DNA from: Tenacibaculum haliotis
GTDB lineage: Bacteria; Bacteroidota; Bacteroidia; Flavobacteriales; Flavobacteriaceae
Direction of reading: 5' to 3'
Assembly (NCBI RefSeq): GCF_025215075.1
Contig: NZ_JAOBTH010000028.1
Coordinates: 310,001-374,000, forward strand
DNA length: 64,000 bases
A model generated the notes under the pieces. The model was not told where the DNA came from, searched no databases, and saw only the letters and a list, made by a program, of their open reading frames with translations. The translations under genes were made by a program, and so were the position numbers. Positions 43,483 to 51,956 of this stretch are shown here, one piece after another (positions within the stretch are counted from its first letter, which is position 1; each line of letters begins with the position of its first letter).

Positions 43483-44565
43483 ATGAAAATCTCATTTTTA
43501 GAAATTTTTGCACTTATTGCTATACTTCATTGTTTTACGCTAAGTTTAATTATTTTATTATCAAAATTTTTTAAAAGTCCAAATAATAAATTTTTAGGAA
43601 TTACTTTGTTAATAATAGCAATTGTAGGATTGAATAATTGGTTTTGGGATATAGGAACCAATCCTGCAATTATAAATATTACAGATTTTCTTCTTTGGCA
43701 GTTTCTGTACCCTTTAACATATTTCATTTTTTTTTATAAAACATCAAGTTTGTTTATAATAAAACCTGTCAAATTAACGATTCTATTTATTCCTTTTTTA
43801 ATTCTTAGTTTATCAAATACTATTATATCTTTTAGTACAGTACTTCATTTATATAATCTCCCTATATTAATTGAAAATAATATTTATTTATTTTACAAGT
43901 GTATTAGTCTTATATCTATAATTTTTCCACTTTATATGATTATACTTTCATATAAATACACTTTCATAAAAAAAAGCAATCGAAACGAAAAATGGTTAAA
44001 ATATCTTTGGATAATATTTTCACTGATAATATTTTATGGAGTATTATTAGAAACATATCGATTTATATATTCAGAGAAACTACCATTAACTTATTTATGG
44101 TCCTTTAGCTCGGTATTTATTTATTGGTTAATTTACAAAGGCCTATATCAGTTTAAATTATCAAATGATCAATACGAAATACGTACTATCTTAAAAAAAA
44201 GACCAAGTAAATCTTCCGATTTTAAAGTTAATGAAAATCCACATTTTCAAAAATTAGTAATTTTACTTGAAGAAAATAAAATACATCATAACCCTAATTT
44301 AAGTAGAGATAAAGTAGCTGAAGAACTTGAGATAAGTAGTGGATACCTCTCTCAAATTATAAAAAGCAATACATCATATAGTTTTACAGAGCTTGTTAAC
44401 TCTTACCGAGTAAAGAGTGTAAAAGAAATGATTAAGAGTTCAACTTTTAATCAATACAGTTTACTTTCTATTGGTTTAGAATGTGGATTCAATTCAAAAA
44501 CATCTTTTTATACAAACTTCAAAAAAGAAACAGGGTTAACTCCCAATGAGTTCAGAAATAAATAG
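43483..44565 (+). CDS. Membrane-bound AraC-type regulator
   Basis: A 360-residue protein with seven hydrophobic segments (about 5-225) and a cytoplasmic AraC helix-turn-helix domain (about 265-360). The DNA-binding part includes NLSRDKVAEELEISSGYLSQ and SIGLECGFNSKTSFYTNFKK with the C-terminal TGLTPNEFR. This membrane AraC architecture is common in flavobacteria. The adjacent amidohydrolase, 81 bases downstream, is a plausible target. Confidence 0.88.
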   Translation: MKISFLEIFALIAILHCFTLSLIILLSKFFKSPNNKFLGITLLIIAIVGLNNWFWDIGTNPAIINITDFLLWQFLYPLTYFIFFYKTSSLFIIKPVKLTILFIPFLILSLSNTIISFSTVLHLYNLPILIENNIYLFYKCISLISIIFPLYMIILSYKYTFIKKSNRNEKWLKYLWIIFSLIIFYGVLLETYRFIYSEKLPLTYLWSFSSVFIYWLIYKGLYQFKLSNDQYEIRTILKKRPSKSSDFKVNENPHFQKLVILLEENKIHHNPNLSRDKVAEELEISSGYLSQIIKSNTSYSFTELVNSYRVKSVKEMIKSSTFNQYSLLSIGLECGFNSKTSFYTNFKKETGLTPNEFRNK

Positions 44566-44619
44566 GTTCTATATTCTTAAAAGTTACTAAAACCGAACTT
44601 CAAAAAATAAATAAGCACT

Positions 44620-44627
44620 TAATTTTG
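44620..44627 (+). promoter_or_regulatory. -7 box of amidohydrolase promoter
   Basis: TAATTTTG matches TAnnTTTG and lies 19 bases before the ATG at 44647, so the amidohydrolase can be transcribed apart from the AraC-type gene. Confidence 0.55.
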
Positions 44628-44646
44628 TCCATAAATATTAAAAATT

Positions 44647-45960
44647 ATGCACACACTTAAGAACAACTTATTCCTCTTATTTTTTATTTCAATATTCATT
44701 TGCAATGCTCAGACAAAAGTAATTTCTTTTGAGAACGTGAATGTGATACCAATGAATACCGAAACTATTCTTATAAACCATAGAGTGATTATAAGTAATG
44801 GTAAAATCTTAAAAATAGAACCTGCTTCTCAGAAAACTACAAATAAGATAGACATTAAAATAGAAGCCTCTGGTAAATATTTAATTCCTGGATTAGTAGA
44901 AACTCACTATCATTTACAAAATAATATTGAAAATGAATTTAAACTCTTAATTGCAAACGGTATTACATCCGCCAGAAATATGGCCGAGTACCCTGGTCAA
45001 GATCACATTAAAATAAGAGAAAATTCTAAAAAAAAGAGAATCTTATCACCTCATTATTATACCACAGGACCATATCTGAAAAAAAAAGATTTAAGCACAA
45101 TAGATGCCGTTGAAAAAGTAATTAATCAACATAAAGAAAAAGGTTATGATTATTTAAAAATTGCAGATAATTTACCCAAAAATATTTATTTAAAATTATT
45201 AGAACTTGCTCAAAAAGAAAACATTGAAGTTGTAGGTCATGGTCAACGAAGATTGCCTTTAGAATTTTCTTTAAGAATGAAATCTATAGCTCACGTAGAG
45301 GAATTTATGAACATTTTTAATAGTGAACAAAAAACCTCAATAGATTTCCTTGAAAAAGCTGTAAAAGAGATTAAAACAAGTGGCATTTATGTATCTCCTA
45401 CTTTAGGAATTTTCCAAATGATAAGTCGTTATTCAGATAAAAAAAAGTTCTCTAAACTTATTGAAGATGACAATTTAAAATACCTTCCGAATCATTATTC
45501 AAGTTATTGGAAATCTGACAAAATAAACTATAGAACAAATTCATGGTTTACCACAAAAGAATCATTAGCGAGACTTGAAAAAGAATTAAAATGGCAAAAA
45601 GATTTCACATTAAGACTACACAATCAAGGAGTGCCATTAATGGCTGGAAGTGATACTTATGGATTATTTCTTCCTGGTTTTTCACTTCATCATGAATTAG
45701 AGCTGATACATAGCTCAGGTCTGTCAACATACGAAACCTTAAAAACAGCAACTGTAAACCCAGCTCGTTATTTAAATACTATTGCTCTAAGCGGTACAAT
45801 TACTGAAGGAAAACTAGCAGATATAGTTCTTTTGGATAAAAACCCTTTAGAAGATATTAAAAATACAAAAACAATTTTAGGTGTCGTTATTAAAGGAAAA
45901 TGGCTCAACAGAAAAAAACTAAATGAAATGTTACTAGAAGTTGAAAATTCTAATAATTAA
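44647..45960 (+). CDS. Secreted amidohydrolase-family protein
   Basis: A 437-residue protein with a signal sequence (NLFLLFFISIFICNAQ). It is of the imidazolonepropionase/prolidase-like amidohydrolase type: metal pair in GLVETHYHLQNN (HxH), EVVGHGQRR and SIAHVEEF (histidines), AGSDTYG (aspartate), and the C-terminal GTITEGKLADIVLLDKNP. A periplasmic or surface hydrolase acting on an amide or dipeptide-like substrate; the exact substrate is unknown. Regulated perhaps by the preceding AraC-type protein. Confidence 0.85.
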   Translation: MHTLKNNLFLLFFISIFICNAQTKVISFENVNVIPMNTETILINHRVIISNGKILKIEPASQKTTNKIDIKIEASGKYLIPGLVETHYHLQNNIENEFKLLIANGITSARNMAEYPGQDHIKIRENSKKKRILSPHYYTTGPYLKKKDLSTIDAVEKVINQHKEKGYDYLKIADNLPKNIYLKLLELAQKENIEVVGHGQRRLPLEFSLRMKSIAHVEEFMNIFNSEQKTSIDFLEKAVKEIKTSGIYVSPTLGIFQMISRYSDKKKFSKLIEDDNLKYLPNHYSSYWKSDKINYRTNSWFTTKESLARLEKELKWQKDFTLRLHNQGVPLMAGSDTYGLFLPGFSLHHELELIHSSGLSTYETLKTATVNPARYLNTIALSGTITEGKLADIVLLDKNPLEDIKNTKTILGVVIKGKWLNRKKLNEMLLEVENSNN

Positions 45961-46315
45961 ATCTTAACGATGCTTAAACTTTCTCTTATTTTGAGGTTTT
46001 TTTTCTGTTAAACGAAAATAAAACTCAAAATTTGTTGAAACACCAAGTAACAGCTGTATTGAAAATAATAATTTATTATACACATCACTTAAAGCTTACA
46101 TTAATTTGTAAGCTTTTTATTTTTTATAAGTCTTCGTCCTACTAAAAAATCAGAAACCACTATTAAAATACACTGTTATAAATGTTAAAGAATTGTAAGT
46201 AACTTTCTTTTATTAGACTACTTAAGCAATGGAGAAAAAGTGTAACAAAATATCTAGTAACTTTTTTAAAAAAATCTAATTAACCTATCTTGCCATCTAT
46301 TAAAAGGCGAATATT
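45961..46315. other. 355-base intergenic region
   Basis: It holds the terminator at 46091-46124 and, at 46286-46292, TATCTTG, a partial -7 box 23 bases before the next gene. I see no gene, repeat or riboswitch-like structure in the rest. Confidence 0.6.
46091..46124 (+). terminator. Terminator after amidohydrolase gene
   Basis: AAAGCTTACA (46091-46100) and TGTAAGCTTT (46107-46116) form a perfect 10-bp stem with a six-base loop and T-rich tail. It lies 130 bases past the stop. Confidence 0.8.
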
Positions 46316-48157
46316 ATGCGAGACAATAAAATGCTAAATTATATTAAAGAGGTGTTAAAAAACATGCCAACTGGTTGGTTGAGTACAACAACACATCGAC
46401 TAGATATTTATGATGAAAAATTGGCTAAAACACAGTTTTTAGAACAGTTTGAAATTTTATTTACTAACAACAATTCTGAATCGATCTCATTAAATGAATT
46501 ACCTACGGCGTATGATTATATTCGATTAGGACATCCATTATCTTGTGTTTTAGAATGGGGAATTGCAATCTTAAACAATTTAAAATCAGAAAATGTAATC
46601 AGTTTTGACTCTAAAACGATGCCTCTTTTAGCTATTCTAAGAAAAAATTTAATTGCCAATAAAAATACACAAATTTGTTATTCGGGTAAATTACCAACTT
46701 GTTTCGATACTGAAATAATCAGAAATATTTACGGTTATAAATTTGAGTTAAAAAAAGTTAATAACGCAAATGAGGTTTCTGAATTTAACGGAAGTACTGT
46801 TTTTGTTTCTCAACAAGAAAAAATAACAGCAAATGGTCTTAATACAAATGTTGATTTTTTCATCAATATTTATGAAAACCTTGGAAGTACTTTACTTATT
46901 AATGGTGAACAAAATAACGCTTACATTTCGGATATTCAGCATGTAAGAAGAAGGGAAACTATTGCCATGACTCCAGCTAATTCTTTGGTTGTTTTACAAT
47001 CGTTCGTTGAACAAGCTGTTATTAATAATAAAAACACAGTTGACACCAACAAAACAGCGGTTTTAAACTCAATTAACACCATTACTGGCACAACCACAAA
47101 AGCACTTGTTGCTTCAAGCGGATTATCCATTCAATATGCTATTTTAATGGGATTGGTTCACGATGCTCTTGAAAAACACGAAGGAAAGAGGATTCAAATT
47201 ATTGTTCCTCCAAATTGTTATGGTGGTACCAATGACCAAGCAAGGCGTGTTGCTGCCTGTATAAAAAATGTAACAGTTGTTGATTTACCTGTTGATGGGG
47301 ATAACGATATGGTACAAAGTATTGAAATTGTTTTAGCTGAAGCTGCATCTCAAGATGCAATACCATATATTATTGCCGAAATACCTACCAACCCAAGAGT
47401 TGAAGTTCCTGACCTTATCAAATTAAAAGAAGTTTTAAGTAAGCAACGTACAACATCTACTGGGGCTATCGCTATAGACCCTGTTTTTATATTAGATCAA
47501 ACATTTTGTCCGAATGTTCATTTTTTAGGTGAAAATGAAATTCTATCAACAGTAAGAACAATTTCTTTTGCTAGTGGATCTAAATTTCCAAGTGGCGGAA
47601 AATGTACGGCGGGTTACTGTGTAGGAAATGAAAAAACTACTACTTTAATTGATAAAATAGCAATTCATCTTACACTTTGCGATAACGAAGCTACAGCGCT
47701 TCAATATGAGATATTAGCAAAGCAATTACCATCAATGAATCAACGAATTATTGATGCTTATAAAAACACACGAGAATTTGTGAATTTTATTCAGGATGTT
47801 TTACCGGCTGCTAAAATAAATTTTGTTTCAGATGAATTAGCTAGTGAAGGATTTACACCTTCTGTTTTTTCTTTAGATCTTCCAACAAAAGGAAATAACG
47901 ATGAAGAAAGAGAAATTTATAAAAGGGAATTAAACTTAAAGTTAATCAATTTAATGATTACTGAAATCCCTACTGAAAGTAAATATTGTGTAAGTTACGG
48001 ACAATTAAAAGGTTGTTATTGGACGATTCCTGCTACCTCAACGCAAGGAACCACTAAAGAAGGCGATAAAGATTATATTGCAAGAGTAGCCTTATCACCA
48101 AACATGGATTTAGAATTACATCAAAAAGTTTTCTTAGATTTTGTTAAAAGTATTTAA
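46316..48157 (+). CDS. PLP-dependent Cys/Met-metabolism-type enzyme
   Basis: A 613-residue fold-type-I PLP enzyme, longer than the usual 380-400 residues of cystathionine synthases/lyases because of an N-terminal extension of about 200 residues. The core shows ALVASSGLSIQYAILMG, PPNCYGGTNDQARRV (PLP-phosphate region), EIPTNPRVEVPD and the lysine region SFASGSKFPSGGKC. It would catalyse elimination or replacement at a sulfur amino acid. Two bases separate it from the cupin gene. Substrate not assigned. Confidence 0.75.
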   Translation: MRDNKMLNYIKEVLKNMPTGWLSTTTHRLDIYDEKLAKTQFLEQFEILFTNNNSESISLNELPTAYDYIRLGHPLSCVLEWGIAILNNLKSENVISFDSKTMPLLAILRKNLIANKNTQICYSGKLPTCFDTEIIRNIYGYKFELKKVNNANEVSEFNGSTVFVSQQEKITANGLNTNVDFFINIYENLGSTLLINGEQNNAYISDIQHVRRRETIAMTPANSLVVLQSFVEQAVINNKNTVDTNKTAVLNSINTITGTTTKALVASSGLSIQYAILMGLVHDALEKHEGKRIQIIVPPNCYGGTNDQARRVAACIKNVTVVDLPVDGDNDMVQSIEIVLAEAASQDAIPYIIAEIPTNPRVEVPDLIKLKEVLSKQRTTSTGAIAIDPVFILDQTFCPNVHFLGENEILSTVRTISFASGSKFPSGGKCTAGYCVGNEKTTTLIDKIAIHLTLCDNEATALQYEILAKQLPSMNQRIIDAYKNTREFVNFIQDVLPAAKINFVSDELASEGFTPSVFSLDLPTKGNNDEEREIYKRELNLKLINLMITEIPTESKYCVSYGQLKGCYWTIPATSTQGTTKEGDKDYIARVALSPNMDLELHQKVFLDFVKSI

Positions 48158-48159
48158 TT

Positions 48160-48519
48160 ATGAATATAAATGAAGAATTTAAAACTATAGAAAATTATTT
48201 TTCTCCTAAAATAATATCCGAAGTTAATGATCAATATGTAAAGTTAGCGAAGATTAAAGGAGAAGATATTCCTTGGCATAATCATGAAAACGAAGATGAA
48301 TTATTTTTTATTTCAGAAGGTTCTTTATTGATGGAAATTAAAAACGAACCGAGTTTTACAATGAACAAAGGAGATTTATTTGTTGTTAAAAAAGGAATAA
48401 ATCATCGTGTTTCTGCAAAAAATGAATGTCATATTATCCTTATTGAAAGTAAAACAACGAAGCATACAGGTGATATAAAATCTGCTATTACAAAATCATT
48501 AGAAGATCAAAATTATTAA
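48160..48519 (+). CDS. Cupin-domain protein
   Basis: A 119-residue single cupin. Metal-binding histidines appear in DIPWHNHENEDELFFI (HxH with E later) and in GINHRVSA. Such proteins can be small dioxygenases, isomerases or binding proteins. Likely translationally linked to the PLP enzyme just upstream, perhaps acting on the same metabolite; that is inference. Confidence 0.85.
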   Translation: MNINEEFKTIENYFSPKIISEVNDQYVKLAKIKGEDIPWHNHENEDELFFISEGSLLMEIKNEPSFTMNKGDLFVVKKGINHRVSAKNECHIILIESKTTKHTGDIKSAITKSLEDQNY

Positions 48520-48670
48520 ACATAAACATCCGTTTAAAGCTATAATAACAACATGATTCTGAATTTATCACGGAATCTTATTACAATGCTAGATCCTAAT
48601 TTAGGATGAGAACCTGAAATGAATTCAGATTGACAATTCCTATTTGTTACTGATAATCATAATATTCATA

Positions 48671-48705
48671 AAAAAAGAGCTTACCAATTTGGTAAGCTCT
48701 TTTTT
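48671..48705. terminator. Bidirectional terminator
   Basis: AAAAAAGAGCTTACCA (48671-48686) and TGGTAAGCTCTTTTTT (48690-48705) form a 16-bp stem. It separates the convergent cupin and thioredoxin reductase genes. Confidence 0.9.
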
Positions 48706-48728
48706 ATCCTTTAATATAACTTAATTCC

Positions 48729-49667
48729 TTATTCTAAAGCACCTAAATAACGTTCAGCATCCAAAGCTGCCATACAACCTGAACCTGCCGCTGTAACTGC
48801 CTGACGGTATTCTTTATCTTGAATATCACCCGCTGCAAAAACTCCAGGTAAATTTGTTTTGGTTGATTTTCCTTTGGTTATTAAATACCCTACTTCATCC
48901 ATATCTAAAACACCTTTAAATAAATCAGAATTTGGTTTATGTCCAATCGCTATAAAAGCTCCTGTAACAGCGATTTCTTTTTTATCTTTTGTTTGATTGT
49001 TTACAACACGAACACCTTCTACAACATCTTTCCCTAAAACCTCATCTAACTCAGTATTGTATAACACTTCGATATTTGAAGTTTTTTCAACACGGTGTTG
49101 CATAGCCTTTGAGGCTCTCATATGATCTTTACGCACTAGCATTGTAACTTTATTACAAATGTTTGCTAAATACGTTGCTTCTTCTGCAGCTGTATCTCCA
49201 GCTCCCACAACAATAACATCTTGTCCTTTATAAAAGAAACCGTCACAAGTAGCACAAGCCGAAACTCCACCACCAATTAAACGTTGTTCACTTTCTAATC
49301 CTAAATATTTAGCTGTTGCGCCTGTTGAAATAATTATTGTTTCAGCCTCTATCTCAATAGTTTCATCAACAATAACTTTATGAACCCCTCCAACCTCTGT
49401 ACTTAAATCAACTTTAGTAACCATTCCAAAACGAACATCTGTTCCAAAACGTTCCGCTTGTTTTTGTAAATCATTCATCATTGCCGTTCCATCGGTTCCA
49501 TCTGGGTAACCTGGGTAATTATCTACTTCAGTAGTTGTAGTTAACTGTCCTCCCATTTGCATTCCAGTATACATAACTGGTTTCATATCTGCTCTCGCGG
49601 CATATATTGCTGCTGTATATCCTGCTGGTCCTGAACCAATAATCAAACATTTAATTTTCTCTGCCAT
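48729..49667 (-). CDS. trxB: Thioredoxin-disulfide reductase
   Basis: A 312-residue FAD/NADPH enzyme. FAD-binding motif IIGSGPAGYTAAIYAA at the N-terminus, the redox pair in ACATCDGFF (about 137-140), the NADPH motif VVGAGDTAAEEATYL and the C-terminal FAD segment FAAGDIQDKEYRQA. It keeps thioredoxins such as that at 31626 reduced. Single gene. Confidence 0.95.
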   Translation of the reverse strand: MAEKIKCLIIGSGPAGYTAAIYAARADMKPVMYTGMQMGGQLTTTTEVDNYPGYPDGTDGTAMMNDLQKQAERFGTDVRFGMVTKVDLSTEVGGVHKVIVDETIEIEAETIIISTGATAKYLGLESEQRLIGGGVSACATCDGFFYKGQDVIVVGAGDTAAEEATYLANICNKVTMLVRKDHMRASKAMQHRVEKTSNIEVLYNTELDEVLGKDVVEGVRVVNNQTKDKKEIAVTGAFIAIGHKPNSDLFKGVLDMDEVGYLITKGKSTKTNLPGVFAAGDIQDKEYRQAVTAAGSGCMAALDAERYLGALE

Positions 49668-49689
49668 CGTTTAAGTTTTTATAGTATTA

Positions 49690-49697
49690 CAAATGTA
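49690..49697 (-). promoter_or_regulatory. -7 box of trxB promoter
   Basis: Read on the minus strand it is TACATTTG, an exact TAnnTTTG match 22 bases before the trxB start. Confidence 0.55.
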
Positions 49698-49794
49698 ATT
49701 TTTTTTTATTGCTAATGTATTTTTTTGATATATATTTTGATTATTAGACGATAAACTAAAATTATCTTACGTTTTAAAAATTTCTATTATTTTT

Positions 49795-49826
49795 TGTTTC
49801 AGATGTATTTATTTTTTATACATTTG
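49795..49826 (+). promoter_or_regulatory. tRNA-Pro promoter
   Basis: TTG (49795-49797) and TACATTTG (49819-49826) are spaced by 21 bases, close to the Bacteroidota -33/-7 arrangement, and lie 16 bases before the tRNA. Confidence 0.7.
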
Positions 49827-49842
49827 CACACCGATAATTATT

Positions 49843-49917
49843 CGGGGTGTAGCGTAGCCCGGTCATCGCGCCTCGTTTGGGACGAGGAGGTCGCAGGTTC
49901 GAATCCTGCCACCCCGA
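49843..49917 (+). tRNA. tRNA-Pro (anticodon TGG)
   Basis: Acceptor arms CGGGGTG (49843-49849) and CACCCCG (49910-49916) pair fully, followed by discriminator A. Anticodon stem CCTCG/CGAGG encloses TTTGGGA, giving anticodon TGG (49878-49880). The T arm is GCAGG TTCGAAT CCTGC. CCA is not encoded. An integrase gene follows 203 bases downstream, so the tRNA 3' end is a likely attachment site. Confidence 0.95.
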
Positions 49918-49941
49918 CAAAATTAATAATCAATTAACATC

Positions 49942-49975
49942 AAAACCTTGGTAATCGTAAGATTATCGAGGTTTT
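49942..49975 (+). terminator. Terminator after tRNA-Pro
   Basis: AAAACCTTGGTAATC (49942-49956) and GATTATCGAGGTTTT (49961-49975) pair over 15 positions with two wobble pairs and a four-base loop. Confidence 0.75.
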
Positions 49976-50028
49976 ATGATTTTTAAGCAATCATAAGATT
50001 TGATATTATTTGATTAAAAAAGTGACCT

Positions 50029-50069
50029 ATTCGGTTACCATTTTATAATAGGTATATAGGTAACCGAAT
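50029..50069. repeat. Inverted repeat upstream of integrase
   Basis: ATTCGGTTACC (50029-50039) and GGTAACCGAAT (50059-50069) are perfect inverted copies 19 bases apart. Just downstream CTTTCGTC (50081-50088) and GACGAAAG (50111-50118) form a second pair that ends at the integrase start, with an inner TAAACA/TGTTTA. They may be integrase arm sites or an operator. Confidence 0.6.
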
Positions 50070-50120
50070 TATTGATTTGACTTTCGTCAGTAAACAAATG
50101 TTTAACTAAAGACGAAAGAT

Positions 50121-51380
50121 ATGAAAACTTCGACAACGTTTAGTATTCTGTTTTGGCTCAAACTATCAAAAGCTAAAAATGGAAAAGCACCTCTTTATGC
50201 ACGTATAACGGTAAATGGGAAAAGAGCAGAAATTAGCCTCAAACGAAAAATTAAAATTGAATTTTGGAGCTCTGCCAAAAACAAAGTAAAAGGAACCAAC
50301 CAAGAGGCTCGAATTATTAACGCATATTTGGACCAGGTATCTTCAGAGCTTCACCAATCCAAAAACGAATTAAAATCCGAAGGTAAGATTACTTCAGCTC
50401 AAACCGTTAAGGCTCGTTACCTAAAAGAAGATGAACAAAATTATTCTTTAAATGATATCATAAAATATCATAATGAAGATATGGTAGGGAAACTCAAATG
50501 GGGTACTCAAAAAAATTACTTCACAACACAAGGGTACATTGCAGATTTCATTTTTGTAAAATATAAAGTTACAGATATGTATTTAAAGCAATTGGATTAT
50601 AATTTCATTTTAAAGTTTGAAAAATACTTAAGAAATTTCACACCCACAGATCACCAAAAACCAATGGGTAACAATACTGTAATGAAGCATATTGAACGCT
50701 TTAGAAAAATGATTACACTATCTTATAAACTGGAATGGATTGAAAGAGATCCGTTTATAAACTTCAAATCTAAATTTGTAAAAGTAGAAAGAGGCTATTT
50801 AACTGAAATGGAATTGAACGAAATTGAAGAAAAAGATTATTCAATTGAAAGACTACAATTAGTAAAGGATCTATTTGTTTTCGCCTGTTACACCGGCTTG
50901 AGTTATATTGATGTAATAAACTTAACAGCAAGTGATATTAATTATGGTATAGATGGCGAGTTGTGGTTAATTATGAAAAGAGAGAAAACAAACAATGCCT
51001 TACGAATTCCTATACTACCTAAAGCACTTACTTTAATTAATAAGTATAAAGAAAATCCAAAATCATTAGCAAATGCTACTGTATTTCCAAAAATGTCAAA
51101 CCAAAAATTAAATGCTTATTTAAAAGAAATAGCAGATTTATGCAGAATAGAAAAGAATCTAACATTTCATCTGGCACGACATACATTTGCTACAACAGTA
51201 ACTTTAAGTAATGGCGTACCTATTGAAACAGTATCTAAACTTTTAGGTCATTCTCGCATTTCAACAACACAAATTTATGCTAAAGTGATTGAACGTAAGG
51301 TAAGTGATGATATGAAAACATTAAGAGCAAAATTTGAGAAAGGTGTAAAAACAACCAAAAACCAATCAAGTTTTATTTAA
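50121..51380 (+). CDS. Tyrosine site-specific integrase
   Basis: A 419-residue tyrosine recombinase. The catalytic domain shows H350-x-x-R353 in HLARHTFA, H377 in LLGHSRIS and the nucleophile Y386 in TTQIYAKV. At the position of the first conserved arginine it has CYTGLSYIDV, a serine, as known for IntDOT-type Bacteroidota integrases. The N-terminal part carries the SAM-like core-binding domain. Placed just downstream of tRNA-Pro and upstream of metal-efflux genes, it probably moved this element into the tRNA. Confidence 0.92.
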   Translation: MKTSTTFSILFWLKLSKAKNGKAPLYARITVNGKRAEISLKRKIKIEFWSSAKNKVKGTNQEARIINAYLDQVSSELHQSKNELKSEGKITSAQTVKARYLKEDEQNYSLNDIIKYHNEDMVGKLKWGTQKNYFTTQGYIADFIFVKYKVTDMYLKQLDYNFILKFEKYLRNFTPTDHQKPMGNNTVMKHIERFRKMITLSYKLEWIERDPFINFKSKFVKVERGYLTEMELNEIEEKDYSIERLQLVKDLFVFACYTGLSYIDVINLTASDINYGIDGELWLIMKREKTNNALRIPILPKALTLINKYKENPKSLANATVFPKMSNQKLNAYLKEIADLCRIEKNLTFHLARHTFATTVTLSNGVPIETVSKLLGHSRISTTQIYAKVIERKVSDDMKTLRAKFEKGVKTTKNQSSFI

Positions 51381-51418
51381 AGCAAAGTTAAAATCTATTC
51401 AAATTGAATTAAATTTTA

Positions 51419-51426
51419 TACCTTTG
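51419..51426 (+). promoter_or_regulatory. -7 box of the Cus-type operon
   Basis: TACCTTTG matches TAnnTTTG and ends 8 bases before the ATG at 51435, predicting a very short or absent 5' UTR. Confidence 0.6.
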
Positions 51427-51434
51427 TTTTCAAT

Positions 51435-51848
51435 ATGAAACAAGTATTCCATAAAATAATGTCACTTTTAATGGCTTTTGTAGTGTTATTTTCTACAATG
51501 TCATTTACTGTAGATATGCACTATTGTGGAGATACTTTAATGGATACAGCTATATTCCATAAAGCAGAAACCTGTGGAATGGAAATGGAAAACCCATTAA
51601 CTGATGGGTGTTCTATAACAAAAAAGAATTGTTGTAGTGATGAACAATTAGCTGTTGATGGTCAAAATGAATTACAACTTCAAGTTGATAAAATTACTTT
51701 TGAGCAGCAGGTATTTATTGCTTCTTTCGTATATACTTACATTAACCTTTTTGAAGGGTTAGATAATAACGTATCTTCTTTCGAAGAATACGAACCACCA
51801 CTTGTCGTCAAGCAAATCTTCAAGATTGACGAGACTTATTTAATTTGA
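51435..51848 (+). CDS. HYC_CC_PP family small exported protein
   Basis: A 137-residue protein with an N-terminal hydrophobic signal or anchor (about 8-25). It carries the three name-giving motifs of this flavobacterial family: HYC (in DMHYCGD), CC (in KNCCSDEQ) and PP (in EYEPPLVV). Family members sit ahead of heavy-metal RND efflux genes. It may bind metal in the periplasm; no activity is established. First gene of the efflux operon. Confidence 0.8.
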   Translation: MKQVFHKIMSLLMAFVVLFSTMSFTVDMHYCGDTLMDTAIFHKAETCGMEMENPLTDGCSITKKNCCSDEQLAVDGQNELQLQVDKITFEQQVFIASFVYTYINLFEGLDNNVSSFEEYEPPLVVKQIFKIDETYLI

Positions 51849-51870
51849 TTTTTAAACATTAGACTGTTTT

Positions 51871-51903
51871 ATCCTATGGCTGTATGTCATAAGGATGATT
51901 TTT
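51871..51903 (+). terminator. Hairpin between HYC gene and cusA
   Basis: ATCCTATG (51871-51878) pairs with CATAAGGAT (51888-51896) with one bulge, followed by GATTTTTTG. A possible attenuator ahead of the pump gene. Confidence 0.5.
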
Positions 51904-51956
51904 TGTATTCGGTGTTTTCTTAACACCTATGTCTAACTGTTTAATAATCAAAGACA

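Noticed and set aside
46200..46315. SAM or cobalamin riboswitch before the PLP enzyme
   Set aside because: No conserved stem set or box was found; the region is plain AT-rich sequence with a weak -7 box.
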